A stretch of 21,277 nucleotides of DNA from Chloroflexota bacterium (GTDB lineage Bacteria > Chloroflexota > Ktedonobacteria > Ktedonobacterales > Ktedonobacteraceae), in assembly GCA_027316975.1 (NCBI GenBank), contig DAHVFL010000018.1, positions 1-21,277 on the forward strand. Direction: 5' to 3'. The notes under the pieces are model-generated. The model was not told where the DNA came from and did not search any database. It was given only the letters and a program-made list of their open reading frames with translations. Positions 6,809 through 13,736 of this stretch are shown here, piece by piece. The position numbers and the translations under genes were made by a program. Position 1 is the stretch's first letter. Every line of letters begins with the position of its first letter.

Positions 6809-7815
6809 CTACCACCGCCGTCTCTGTAGATGTATTGCCGCGCTCACTCTATATCGAACCGACCAGCCGGTGCAATGAATTTTGCCAGCAATGCCCGCGC
6901 ACGTTGCTCTCGCGAGAGGACGATCGCGATTTGAGCTTTGACAACTTTCGCTACATCGTGGATCAGTTTCCTGTACTGGAGCGCGTGGTGCTGCACGGGC
7001 TGGGCGAACCGCTGCTCAACAAAGAACTGCCGCGTATGGTGCGGTACCTCAAAGAGCGGGGAACGTATGTGCTTTTTAATTCCAACGGCATTGCGCTTAC
7101 CGCGATGAAGGGACAGGACCTGATCGACGCCGGGCTGGATGAATATCGCCTCTCGATGGATGGCGCGACACGCGAGACGTATGCCCATGTGCGCGGCGTG
7201 GATGCTTTTGATAAAATCTGGCGCAACATCGGCGCGTTCGTGAAGCGGCAGAAAGAACAGGATGCCAGCAAGCCAGCCGTTTCGTTGTGGTTCACGGCGA
7301 TGAAGGAGAACCTGCACGAATTGCCGGGTTTGATTGACCTGGCATATGAGCATGGCATTCGCGAGGTCTACTTACAACGGCTGGTCTTCTTCGAGCAAGG
7401 GTTGGCATTGTCGAAACAGGCGCTGTTTCGCCGCTCGACGCGGGAAGAACTTGATCTGGTAGAGAGTTGCGCTCAGATATGTAAGGAACGCGGCATCTTC
7501 TTCAACGCGGCTGGTTCCGCGACACCCGTAGAAAGTTTGATTCGCGATTTTGGCGAGCGACCCTGGTCGGGCTGCCGGCGACCCTACACGCTGACCTATA
7601 TTACATCGAGCGGGAATGTGCTTTCGTGTTGTTTTGCCCCTTTTGGACATAGAAGCGCGCGCGAGTACCAGGAGGAGCGGGTGATCGGCAACATTTTCAA
7701 GGAACCCATAAAGGCTATCTGGCATGGCGAGCGCTACGAAGCGTTTCGCAGGGCTTTCGAGAGCGATCACCCCGCCCGGCACTGCTCGCAATGCGGGTTG
7801 AACTGGAGCTATTAA
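6805..7815 (+). CDS. Radical SAM/SPASM domain protein
   Basis: The 336-residue protein binds a radical SAM 4Fe-4S cluster through Cys23, Cys27 and Cys30 (CxxxCxxC, in SRCNEFCQQCPR). A GEP motif (HGLGEPLLN, near 64-72) and SMDG at 117-120 complete the SAM-binding barrel. The C-terminal SPASM domain has Cys257, Cys275/Cys276, Cys327 and Cys330, enough for one auxiliary 4Fe-4S cluster. SPASM proteins modify peptides, sugars or alcohols by radical chemistry. No small precursor-peptide gene is visible next to it. It overlaps the DUF2064 gene by ATGA and ends the three-gene unit. The SPASM end differs from the ArsS arsenosugar enzymes (DUF3641 C-terminus), so I do not call it ArsS. It contains no B12-binding domain, although the riboswitch lies upstream. 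Confidence 0.9.
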   Translation: MTTTAVSVDVLPRSLYIEPTSRCNEFCQQCPRTLLSREDDRDLSFDNFRYIVDQFPVLERVVLHGLGEPLLNKELPRMVRYLKERGTYVLFNSNGIALTAMKGQDLIDAGLDEYRLSMDGATRETYAHVRGVDAFDKIWRNIGAFVKRQKEQDASKPAVSLWFTAMKENLHELPGLIDLAYEHGIREVYLQRLVFFEQGLALSKQALFRRSTREELDLVESCAQICKERGIFFNAAGSATPVESLIRDFGERPWSGCRRPYTLTYITSSGNVLSCCFAPFGHRSAREYQEERVIGNIFKEPIKAIWHGERYEAFRRAFESDHPARHCSQCGLNWSY

Positions 7816-7824
7816 AAGAAAATA

Positions 7825-7833
7825 TGGTATAAT
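7825..7833 (+). promoter_or_regulatory. Extended -10 promoter upstream of the Met/His-rich membrane protein
   Basis: TGGTATAAT gives a consensus TATAAT (7828-7833) preceded by the extended -10 TG dinucleotide at 7825-7826. No good -35 box lies at 16-18 bp, which extended -10 promoters can tolerate. The start codon is 66 bp downstream. It would uncouple the small membrane protein from the radical SAM gene, which ends at 7815. Confidence 0.55.
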
Positions 7834-7899
7834 CTAGATAGAAACCAGAGGATCAGGTAAGTTTTGTTCTCCAGGCGAGAACAAAGGAGAACAAGTAGT

Positions 7900-8268
7900 A
7901 TGCATCTCGACCCCGATATGATGGACAGGCACAGAATGATGGGCGAACATGGTATGATGGGCGGCCATGGTATCTATCCTCTGATGTCCTGGATACCCGG
8001 AGGATTGTTGCTCAGTTTAATTCTATTTGTGGGAATCTCATGGCTCGTTATACTCTGGCTGAACTATCAAAATAAAGCGCCTGCGACGCGATACAATGAG
8101 CAGCCTCAAGACCTGTACCAATCGTACGAGCTGGGATATCGAGCTCACCAACCTGTGACGGAAATATATATGGAAGGTGAACGAGAATATCACTATCCTC
8201 AGATGGAGCGCAGCGCCACGCTGATAGAGTTAGAGTATCCACAACAGGAGTTGCCCGGGCAGAAATAA
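7900..8268 (+). CDS. Small single-pass membrane protein with Met/His-rich N-terminus
   Basis: I do not recognise a named family. The 122-residue protein begins with a segment rich in Met, His and Asp (residues 1-24, with MM pairs at 7-8, 13-14 and 19-20 and His at 2, 11, 17 and 23). One hydrophobic helix spans about residues 32-54 (WIPGGLLLSLILFVGISWLV). The hydrophilic tail of about 65 residues is rich in Glu, Tyr and Gln. The start is set by AAAGGAGAA 7-15 nt upstream of the ATG at 7900; an in-frame TTG at 7864 has no such site. Met/His clusters are typical of sites that bind Cu(I), Ag(I) or other soft metals, so a metal-related role is possible but only inferred. Short Met-rich one-helix proteins of similar layout are common in Gram-positive bacteria and some carry a C-terminal SHOCT domain, which I do not see here. 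Confidence 0.75.
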   Translation: MHLDPDMMDRHRMMGEHGMMGGHGIYPLMSWIPGGLLLSLILFVGISWLVILWLNYQNKAPATRYNEQPQDLYQSYELGYRAHQPVTEIYMEGEREYHYPQMERSATLIELEYPQQELPGQK

Positions 8269-8322
8269 ACCGCTGTCTTCCTCTACCATCGAAGGATTAT
8301 CTGCTTAAATGGCAGGCGCTTG

Positions 8323-8541
8323 CTATGGGATGGCGCGAAAATATTTGACACCCCAATCGGTAACCAGGTACCTGTTGTCCCGCGCCACGCAATCTGATTG
8401 CTTGCGCCTTGCGAAACACGCCTTCATCAATAAACTCTTCGGTGGTAGCAATACCTTGCGCAAGAGGCCATGGATCGAGGAAGTATTTCAATTGTTGCAC
8501 ATAGACATACTTTGCGTCAGAAGTAGCGAAGTTATGGTAAT
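8323..8541 (-). pseudogene. Probable frameshifted gene remnant
   Basis: Between the membrane protein and the methyltransferase the plus strand holds no convincing gene. On the minus strand, a frame opening after a stop near 8541 reads protein-like sequence such as KYVYVQQLKYFLDPWPLAQG and then TTEEFIDEGVFRKAQAIR. The neighbouring frame then continues protein-like as DNRYLVTDWGVKYFRAIP and stops at 8323. Neither frame has a credible start with a ribosome binding site. The simplest reading is a decayed fragment with one frameshift near 8390-8420. Family unknown. The alternative is chance. Confidence 0.25.
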
Positions 8542-8572
8542 TCTGTCATTATGTCAAACCACCTCTTTCCGG

Positions 8573-8601
8573 TTGCTGAAATACACAAGCCGTGTTATGA
8601 T
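8573..8601 (+). promoter_or_regulatory. Promoter of the methyltransferase gene
   Basis: TTGCTG (8573-8578) and TATGAT (8596-8601) are separated by exactly 17 bp. Transcription would begin near 8608, about 44 nt before the ATG at 8652. The -10 box matches the consensus in five of six positions. Confidence 0.55.
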
Positions 8602-8651
8602 GCTTAAGGAGATAGAAGAGGTAAAAATATTCAAGAAAGTTGGAGAAGAGA

Positions 8652-9503
8652 ATGCCAGCAAGCGATGAAAACAGCGAGAATACCTACATAATAGATACTG
8701 AAAGCGCGGCTGAAATGGCGCGGCTGATTGATCAGAGCCGTTGCATGAACGAGGCCACGGGCGGTCTCTTCCCCGACAAGAGCGACCTTTCCGGCATTCA
8801 TACGGTACTCGATGTGGCATGTGGACCTGGCGAATGGGTGCAAGAGGTGGCTTCGATGTACCCTCACATCACGCTGGTGGGTATCGATATTAGTAACATG
8901 ATGATCACGTATGCCAGGCAGCGAACGCGGGTACAAAAGCTTACCAATGCCAGTTTTCAGCTTATGGATGCGCGTACCCCTCTCGCATTTGCAAATGGGG
9001 CTTTCGATCTTGTCAATGCGCGTTTCATGGCTGCTTTTCTTCCGAGGAATGACTGGCCCCGCGTGGTGCAAGAATTTGCGCGGCTCACACGAACAGGGGG
9101 GACGATTGTGCTTACCGAGACAGATATCTGCAGCAAGGGTAGCACAAACAGCCCGGCAATAGAAGAGTTGAATGACCTGGGCCGCGAGGCTGTCTACAAG
9201 GCGGGCCTCTATTCAAGCACGGGAACGTTGGTGACATCGGTGATGGAGCAGTTCTTACAGGAGGCGGGATGCCAGGATATCCAGAAGAAGTGGCATACGC
9301 TTGATTTCTCGGCGGGAACGGCAGCCCTTCCGGTAATTTATTCCAACCTCAGCGTCGCGCTGAAACTGGTGCAACCGTTTCTCCTCAAGATGGTGCAAAC
9401 CACGCAAGAGCATCTTGACGAATTGTACGAGCAGGGAATGCAAGAGATGATGCAAGATGATTTCCGCGCCGACACGAAGTTTTTGACGGTCTGGGGAAAT
9501 TAA
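8652..9503 (+). CDS. Class I SAM-dependent methyltransferase
   Basis: The 283-residue protein has the Rossmann-like SAM-binding core. Motif I is VLDVACGPGEW at about 52-62. An acidic residue at the end of strand beta2 (VGID, Asp79) should bind the ribose hydroxyls. The segment FQLMDARTPLAFANGAFDLV covers motifs II and III. It fits the Methyltransf_11/25 group; the acceptor is not identifiable. The start ATG at 8652 has GGAG 6 nt upstream and is preferred over an in-frame TTG at 8640. The gene stands alone with its own promoter. Its TAA stop shares a TTAA with the stop of the convergent LacI-type regulator, so the two transcripts overlap at their ends. Confidence 0.87.
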   Translation: MPASDENSENTYIIDTESAAEMARLIDQSRCMNEATGGLFPDKSDLSGIHTVLDVACGPGEWVQEVASMYPHITLVGIDISNMMITYARQRTRVQKLTNASFQLMDARTPLAFANGAFDLVNARFMAAFLPRNDWPRVVQEFARLTRTGGTIVLTETDICSKGSTNSPAIEELNDLGREAVYKAGLYSSTGTLVTSVMEQFLQEAGCQDIQKKWHTLDFSAGTAALPVIYSNLSVALKLVQPFLLKMVQTTQEHLDELYEQGMQEMMQDDFRADTKFLTVWGN

Positions 9504-10513
9504 GAGCGGCTAGAATCTCTCACGATAAGTTCGGGTTGGTACGTAATATGCTTGTGCTGGTGAGTGGTGGGATTATTTGCCTCGTCGAGAAGAAGTTCAG
9601 CGGCTGCGCGTCCAAGTTCGTATTTTGGCTGCCGAATTGAGGTGAGCGGTATGGCAAGGACGCTGGCGAACTCGACATCATCATAGCCAACCAGCGCCAT
9701 GTCCCCAGGAATGGAGATGCCCTGCTTGATCAAACCGCGCATCAGGCCAAGGGCTAGAAGATCATTGGCGCAAAAAACAGCAGTGGGCATTGGCCCGGAG
9801 CTAAGTAGTTTCGCGAGACACTCCTCACCCTCCCTGGCGCTTTGAGCATGGGTGGGAATATCAACAATGGCGCGATCAGGGTCAAGGCCTGCCGTTTTCA
9901 AAGCGCGTATCATGCCGCGTCGCCGGTCTGCGACCTGGCGGATACTGATCGGCCCATGCACGAAGCCGATGCGCTGGTGCCTACCTTCAAGTAGATGGGC
10001 GGCAGCGAGTTCGCCCCCTCGCACATCATCGACGGCCACTGAACAGAGGTCCTTGATACGGCTGGGGCGGTCGAGCAGCACGACAGCGATGCCCCGCTGG
10101 CGGAAGCGTTGCAGGTAGCTGGCATCGCTCTGCACTGGCGTAATCAGGACTCCCTGCGCGCGCTGCTCCTCAAGCACTTGAAGGTAGTGATTTTCCTTAT
10201 CAATGGAATCGTCCGAATTGCATAGAATGACCACGTATCCTGCCTGGTTGGCAAGGTCCTCGACGCCTCGCGCGACTTCTGTGAAAAAGGGGTTGGCGAC
10301 ATCGAGCACAACGAGGCCGATGTGCTGGCTGGTGCCTGCGCGCAACTGGCGCGCCGAACCGTTGCGCACAAAGCCAATTTCCTCGATGGCAGATTTCACA
10401 CGTTCCCGCGTCTCGTCGGCAACGATCTCTGGCCGGTTCAGCACATTGGATACGGTTCCAAGCGAAACGCCGGCGCGCTTCGCGACATCCCGGATATTTG
10501 ACTTTGAACTCAT
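9500..10513 (-). CDS. LacI family transcriptional regulator, probable L-rhamnose operon repressor
   Basis: The protein is 337 residues from the ATG at 10513, which has GAGGA 11 nt upstream. An in-frame ATG at 10531 lacks such a site and would add six residues. The N-terminal LacI helix-turn-helix is at about 6-25 (NIRDVAKRAGVSLGTVSNVL) and includes the hinge-proximal region. The periplasmic-binding-protein-like effector domain follows (HIGLVVLDVANPFF, VVLLDRPS, ALVGYDDVEFA). It lies upstream of, and divergent from, the rhamnose operon, whose promoter carries two LacI-type palindromes, so it probably represses that operon until an inducer such as L-rhamnose or L-rhamnulose binds. This pairing is inferred from position. 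Some other Chloroflexota are known to use LacI-type rhamnose regulators. Confidence 0.9.
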   Translation of the reverse strand: MSSKSNIRDVAKRAGVSLGTVSNVLNRPEIVADETRERVKSAIEEIGFVRNGSARQLRAGTSQHIGLVVLDVANPFFTEVARGVEDLANQAGYVVILCNSDDSIDKENHYLQVLEEQRAQGVLITPVQSDASYLQRFRQRGIAVVLLDRPSRIKDLCSVAVDDVRGGELAAAHLLEGRHQRIGFVHGPISIRQVADRRRGMIRALKTAGLDPDRAIVDIPTHAQSAREGEECLAKLLSSGPMPTAVFCANDLLALGLMRGLIKQGISIPGDMALVGYDDVEFASVLAIPLTSIRQPKYELGRAAAELLLDEANNPTTHQHKHITYQPELIVRDSSRS

Positions 10514-10569
10514 GTGAGTATATTTCCTCATCTGCTCGATGGGTGTAACGTATTTCTATGATACCCTGC

Positions 10570-10597
10570 GCTATACTAACCGATGAGAATCAAGCAA
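10570..10597 (-). promoter_or_regulatory. Candidate promoter of the LacI-type regulator
   Basis: On the minus strand, TTGCTT (10597-10592) and TATAGC (10575-10570) are 16 bp apart. The -10 box lies about 57 bp before the ATG at 10513. No LacI palindrome is seen near it, so autoregulation is not evident. Confidence 0.35.
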
Positions 10598-10650
10598 CAG
10601 AACCTCACGCATATAGTATGTCACAGATGATCGACATTGCTGTCGAGTTG

Positions 10651-10905
10651 ACCAGGGCGGGGGCAAGCCCCGCCCGTACCCTACTACGAACGAGCAGGCG
10701 AAGCCGGACAGGGTAGAGGCGGGGCTTGCCTTTCACTGATAAGTTTTTTTAACATGCGCAAGTCGCCAGAGGCTGTCATCCTGAGCGCAGCGAAGGATCT
10801 CTCGTCGGTTGCGCGCAGATCCTTCGCTGCGCTCAGGATGACAACTTCCACCTTACCGACCCCTTTCCTAATAAACTTACCAGTGAAAGGCTGCCCACCC
10901 TGGCC
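10651..10905. repeat. Composite nested inverted-repeat element, copy 1 (MITE-like)
   Basis: Several inverted repeats are arranged together. At the left, 10662-10682 pairs with 10710-10730 (19 of 21 bases). Then CCTTTCACTGATAAGTTT (10729-10746) pairs with AAACTTACCAGTGAAAGG (10873-10890, 17 of 18) and encloses a central perfect 26-bp hairpin. CCAGGG at the left and CCCTGG at the right may be outer remnants. A related element lies at 17111-17310. The element has no coding capacity; the frame reading VILSAAKDL...SFAALRMT is the well-known spurious translation of this repeat type. It ends about 27 bp before the -35 box of the rhamnose promoter. Mobilisation by a transposase encoded elsewhere is an inference. 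Confidence 0.8.
10775..10842. repeat. Core 26-bp inverted repeat of copy 1 with 16-nt loop
   Basis: GTCATCCTGAGCGCAGCGAA begins the left arm (10775-10800), and 10817-10842 is its exact reverse complement. The loop is 16 nt. The same arm and loop length recur at 17169-17236. Repeats starting GTCATCCTGAGCG are scattered through many bacterial genomes. Confidence 0.9.
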
Positions 10906-10931
10906 GCCTATCCACATTGCAGGCAAAACCC

Positions 10932-10960
10932 TTGACAAGATGCCAATTTATATTTATACT
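10932..10960 (+). promoter_or_regulatory. Promoter of the rhamnose operon
   Basis: A perfect TTGACA (10932-10937), a 17-bp spacer and TATACT (10955-10960) make a near-consensus sigma-70 promoter. Transcription would start near 10967, right at the operator. The distance to the first start codon is about 210 nt, leaving a long untranslated leader. Confidence 0.8.
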
Positions 10961-10967
10961 TGCTCTT

Positions 10968-10983
10968 ATTGAAACGTTTCAAT
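10968..10983. promoter_or_regulatory. Primary LacI-type operator overlapping the transcription start
   Basis: ATTGAAACGTTTCAAT is a perfect 16-bp palindrome with a central CG, the usual form of LacI-family operators. It begins 7 bp after the -10 box, so a bound repressor would block initiation. Confidence 0.8.
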
Positions 10984-11011
10984 TCAACAGTGTCTATTTG
11001 ATTGTTGGAGG

Positions 11012-11050
11012 AAGTCGGACGGACCGCGCTTATCTGGCAACCGACTTTTT
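11012..11050 (+). promoter_or_regulatory. Leader hairpin followed by T-run, weak attenuator or terminator candidate
   Basis: AAGTCGG (11012-11018) can pair with CCGACTT (11041-11047), and a run of T closes it at 11046-11050. The stem is only 7 bp and the loop 22 nt, so its strength is doubtful. It lies in the leader between the two operators. Confidence 0.25.
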
Positions 11051-11099
11051 ATGATCTTGACTTTCCTCGAACAACGCGGCGGCTGTTTTTCGCGTTTTG

Positions 11100-11113
11100 T
11101 TGAAACGATTCAA
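11100..11113. promoter_or_regulatory. Auxiliary LacI-type operator
   Basis: TTGAAACGATTCAA differs from the primary operator core TTGAAACGTTTCAA by one base. It lies about 131 bp (centre to centre) downstream of the primary site and 66 bp before the first start codon. Paired operators allow DNA looping or a roadblock to transcription. Confidence 0.7.
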
Positions 11114-11178
11114 TACACCAATAATTGTACTGTACAGGATATTGTCCGTCAAGTTTGTCTGTGAGGAGTGGAAAGCGC

Positions 11179-12681
11179 GTGGCGAAACCTGCTGACCCAA
11201 TCATTGAACTGCGTGGGATTGCCAAACAATTTGGTGGCGTGCAGGCCCTGCGTGGTGTTGACATTCGCCTGTTCCCTGGCGAAGTCCAGGCGCTGGTGGG
11301 CGAGAACGGCGCGGGCAAAAGCACGCTGGTGAAAATCCTGGCAGGCATCCACAAGCCGGACGCGGGGGTCATGAAAATGGGGGGCGAACTGGTAGAACTG
11401 CGTTCGCCTACCCAGGCCCAGGCTCTGGGCATCGCGGTTGTCTACCAGGAACCGATGCTTTTCCCCGACCTCAATATTGCTGAAAATATCTTCATGGGTC
11501 GTCATCCGCGTGATCGTTTCGGGCGCGTGAATTGGAAGCGCATGTATCGCGAGGTCGATCAACTGCTGGAATCGCTGGATGTGGCGCTCAGTTCCCGCAC
11601 GCCGGTACAGGGACTATCCGTGGCCGAACAACAGATGGTAGAGATCGCCAAGGCTCTTTCCCTGCAAGCGCGGGTGTTGGTGCTGGATGAACCAACAGCG
11701 GCGCTCTCATCGCACGAGGTTGAAGAATTATTTGCCATTGTGAAACAACTACGCGAGCGCGGTGTAGCCATACTCTTCGTTAGCCACCGCCTGGAAGAAG
11801 TTTTCAGGATCGCCGACCGCGTCACTGTCTTCCGCGATGGCACACATATTATTACAGCGCCTATCAGTGAGATAAATACCGAGGAGATGATCAAGCACAT
11901 GGTGGGGCGCGAACTCTCCAGGCTTTTTCCCAAGGGTGAAGCTGAGATCGGGGAAGTGGCCCTGGAAGTGCGCCATCTCACGCGGGCAGGCGTTTTTGCC
12001 GATGTGAACTTCCAGCTTCGTAGGGGCGAGATTCTGGGTTTCGCGGGACTGGTAGGAGCCGGGCGCACCGAGGTGGCGCGCGTGCTCTTTGGCATCGACA
12101 GGGCTGAGGGTGGAGAAATCTGGCTCAAAGGTAAGAAGGTGCGCATCCGCTCGCCGCAGGAAGCGATGGATTACGGCATCGCTTATGTTCCTGAAGATCG
12201 CCACTTGCAGGGGCTGGTCATGAACTTCAGTATTGCCACTAATATTACGCTGCCTATCCTACAAAAGGTTTCGCGTTTGGGACTGGTAGACCCACGGAAG
12301 GAACAGAAGATCGCGGCTGAGCATTCGCGCCAGTTGAGCATCCGCTCCACGGGCGTAGAGCAGTTAGTCAACGCCCTTTCCGGCGGGAACCAGCAGAAAG
12401 TGGTGTTGAGCAAGTGGCTGGCGACCAATCCATCGGTGTTGATCCTGGATGAGCCGACGCGCGGCATTGATGTGGGGGCCAAAGCCGAAGTACACCGCAT
12501 TATTTCAGATCTGGCTGCCAGGGGACTGGCGATTATTTTGATCTCTAGCGAACTGCCTGAAGTGCTTGCAATGGCCGACCAGGTTCTTGTTCTACACGAG
12601 GGACGCGTTACAGGCGCATTCGCGCGCTCCGAAGCGACTCAGGAGCGAGTAATGTTCGCCGCTACTGGACAGGATAGGTAA
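11179..12681 (+). CDS. Sugar ABC transporter ATP-binding protein with two ABC domains, rhamnose importer
   Basis: The 500-residue protein contains two fused ATPase domains, as in RbsA/MglA/RhaT-type importers. Domain 1 has Walker A GENGAGKST at 41-49, signature LSVAEQQ at 146-152, Walker B LVLDEP ending in Asp170-Glu171, and the switch His203. Domain 2 has a degenerate Walker A, GLVGAGRTE near 290-298, with Arg in place of Lys, normal for the family. Its signature is LSGGNQQ at 400-406 and its Walker B Asp-Glu is at 424-425. The start is taken as GTG at 11179 with GAGGAG 10 nt upstream; an in-frame TTG at 11125 lacks a site. It energises import with the two permeases and receptor that follow. 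Rhamnose specificity is inferred from the catabolic genes downstream. Confidence 0.92.
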   Translation: MAKPADPIIELRGIAKQFGGVQALRGVDIRLFPGEVQALVGENGAGKSTLVKILAGIHKPDAGVMKMGGELVELRSPTQAQALGIAVVYQEPMLFPDLNIAENIFMGRHPRDRFGRVNWKRMYREVDQLLESLDVALSSRTPVQGLSVAEQQMVEIAKALSLQARVLVLDEPTAALSSHEVEELFAIVKQLRERGVAILFVSHRLEEVFRIADRVTVFRDGTHIITAPISEINTEEMIKHMVGRELSRLFPKGEAEIGEVALEVRHLTRAGVFADVNFQLRRGEILGFAGLVGAGRTEVARVLFGIDRAEGGEIWLKGKKVRIRSPQEAMDYGIAYVPEDRHLQGLVMNFSIATNITLPILQKVSRLGLVDPRKEQKIAAEHSRQLSIRSTGVEQLVNALSGGNQQKVVLSKWLATNPSVLILDEPTRGIDVGAKAEVHRIISDLAARGLAIILISSELPEVLAMADQVLVLHEGRVTGAFARSEATQERVMFAATGQDR

Positions 12682-13736
12682 TGAAAATGACCACCACGAG
12701 CCATGAAGTGGAATCCGCAAAGCAGCGCAATCACATGGGTCTGGCGCGTCTGCCTGGGCTGGTCAGCCGCGTGCGCGAACTGGGCCTGCTGGCAGTATTG
12801 TTTTTCATAATTCTCGTCGTCAGCGTTCAAGCCCCGCGCTTTCTGAGCATCGATAATTTCGTGCAGATTTTGCTCTCGGTTGCCATTATTGCTATTGTTG
12901 CCGTGGGCGAGACGCTGGTAGTGTTGACGCGCAATGTAGACCTGTCTGTCGGCTCAATGGTGGGCATCACCGCCTTTGTCACGGCCTACTTCTTTCAGCA
13001 GATTCCCAATACCAATATCCTAGTGGGCATTCTACTGGGCTGCGTTCTAGGGCTGGCGCTGGGTAGTATCAACGGGCTGATCGTCTCGCTGGGGCGCGTC
13101 CCGGCGATTGTGGCAACGCTGGGTACGCTTTACGTCTACCGGGGCCTGCTTTTTGTAATCGGGTCTAACACTACCACGCAGGTCAACGCCTCTGATGTTC
13201 CACCGGGCTACCTGGCCCTGGCAACGACTCAAATACTTGGTATTCCGGCCTTGATTCTGATTGCCGCAGTAATCGCGATCATCGCCGCGTATTTTCTCCA
13301 TGCTTCGAAGAGCGGTCGCCAGCTTTACGCGGTGGGCAGCAATCCCGCGGCGGCGGATATGATCGGCATTCGCCGGAACCGGCTGGTATTCGCGGCCTTC
13401 GCCGCTTCGGGGTTACTAGCCGGGCTGGCGGGAGTACTGTGGGGCGCGCGCTTCGCCACGGTGGGCGCGACCGCTGCAACGGGTCTGGAATTGCAGGTTA
13501 TCGCAGCAGTGGTTGTGGGAGGAGTCAATATCTTTGGCGGATCGGGCACCATTCTGGGCGCGGTGTTGGGCGCGATTGTACTGGGAACGTTGCAAAACGC
13601 CTTAAATATTCTGAACATTTCGCAGTTCTGGTTGCAGGCAAGCTATGGCGCGGCTATCATCGGCGCGGTAGTACTCGATGCCATTATCACGCGCTGGGTG
13701 CAGCGAACCATCCTCGCCCGGAGGAAAAAAGTATGA
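12681..13736 (+). CDS. Sugar ABC transporter permease (RbsC/RhaP type)
   Basis: The 351-residue integral membrane protein belongs to the BPD_transp_2 family and has about eight to ten hydrophobic segments. Family motifs are RNVDLSVGSMVG in the first third and VGGVNIFGGSGTILGAVLGA near the C-terminus. Its ATG overlaps the last base of the ATPase stop codon (TAATG), giving tight coupling. A second ATG six bases on would also serve as start. The protein forms the membrane channel as a heterodimer with the next permease. A cytosolic N-terminal tail of about 35 residues precedes the first helix. Confidence 0.9.
   Translation: MKMTTTSHEVESAKQRNHMGLARLPGLVSRVRELGLLAVLFFIILVVSVQAPRFLSIDNFVQILLSVAIIAIVAVGETLVVLTRNVDLSVGSMVGITAFVTAYFFQQIPNTNILVGILLGCVLGLALGSINGLIVSLGRVPAIVATLGTLYVYRGLLFVIGSNTTTQVNASDVPPGYLALATTQILGIPALILIAAVIAIIAAYFLHASKSGRQLYAVGSNPAAADMIGIRRNRLVFAAFAASGLLAGLAGVLWGARFATVGATAATGLELQVIAAVVVGGVNIFGGSGTILGAVLGAIVLGTLQNALNILNISQFWLQASYGAAIIGAVVLDAIITRWVQRTILARRKKV

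Noticed and set aside
5428..7815. Arsenosugar biosynthesis operon
   Set aside because: The DUF2064 protein fits, but the radical SAM gene has a SPASM end, and no arsM, arsR or other arsenic gene is present.
6805..7815. RiPP maturase with a nearby precursor peptide
   Set aside because: No small Cys- or repeat-rich peptide gene with a ribosome site was found next to it. The downstream Met/His-rich product is a membrane protein with its own promoter.
8309..8668. A plus-strand open frame of 119 codons before the methyltransferase
   Set aside because: Its composition is not protein-like, it has no ribosome site, and it overlaps the methyltransferase start and promoter. The minus strand reads better as a remnant.
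10754..10972. Short plus- and minus-strand frames reading VILSAAKDL and SFAALRMT
   Set aside because: These are translations of the two arms of the intergenic inverted repeat, a familiar spurious peptide; there is no ribosome site and the frame runs into the rhamnose promoter.
13439..13732. 5' extension of the second permease frame
   Set aside because: It overlaps the first permease out of frame, and a good ribosome site with ATGA coupling marks the start at 13733.
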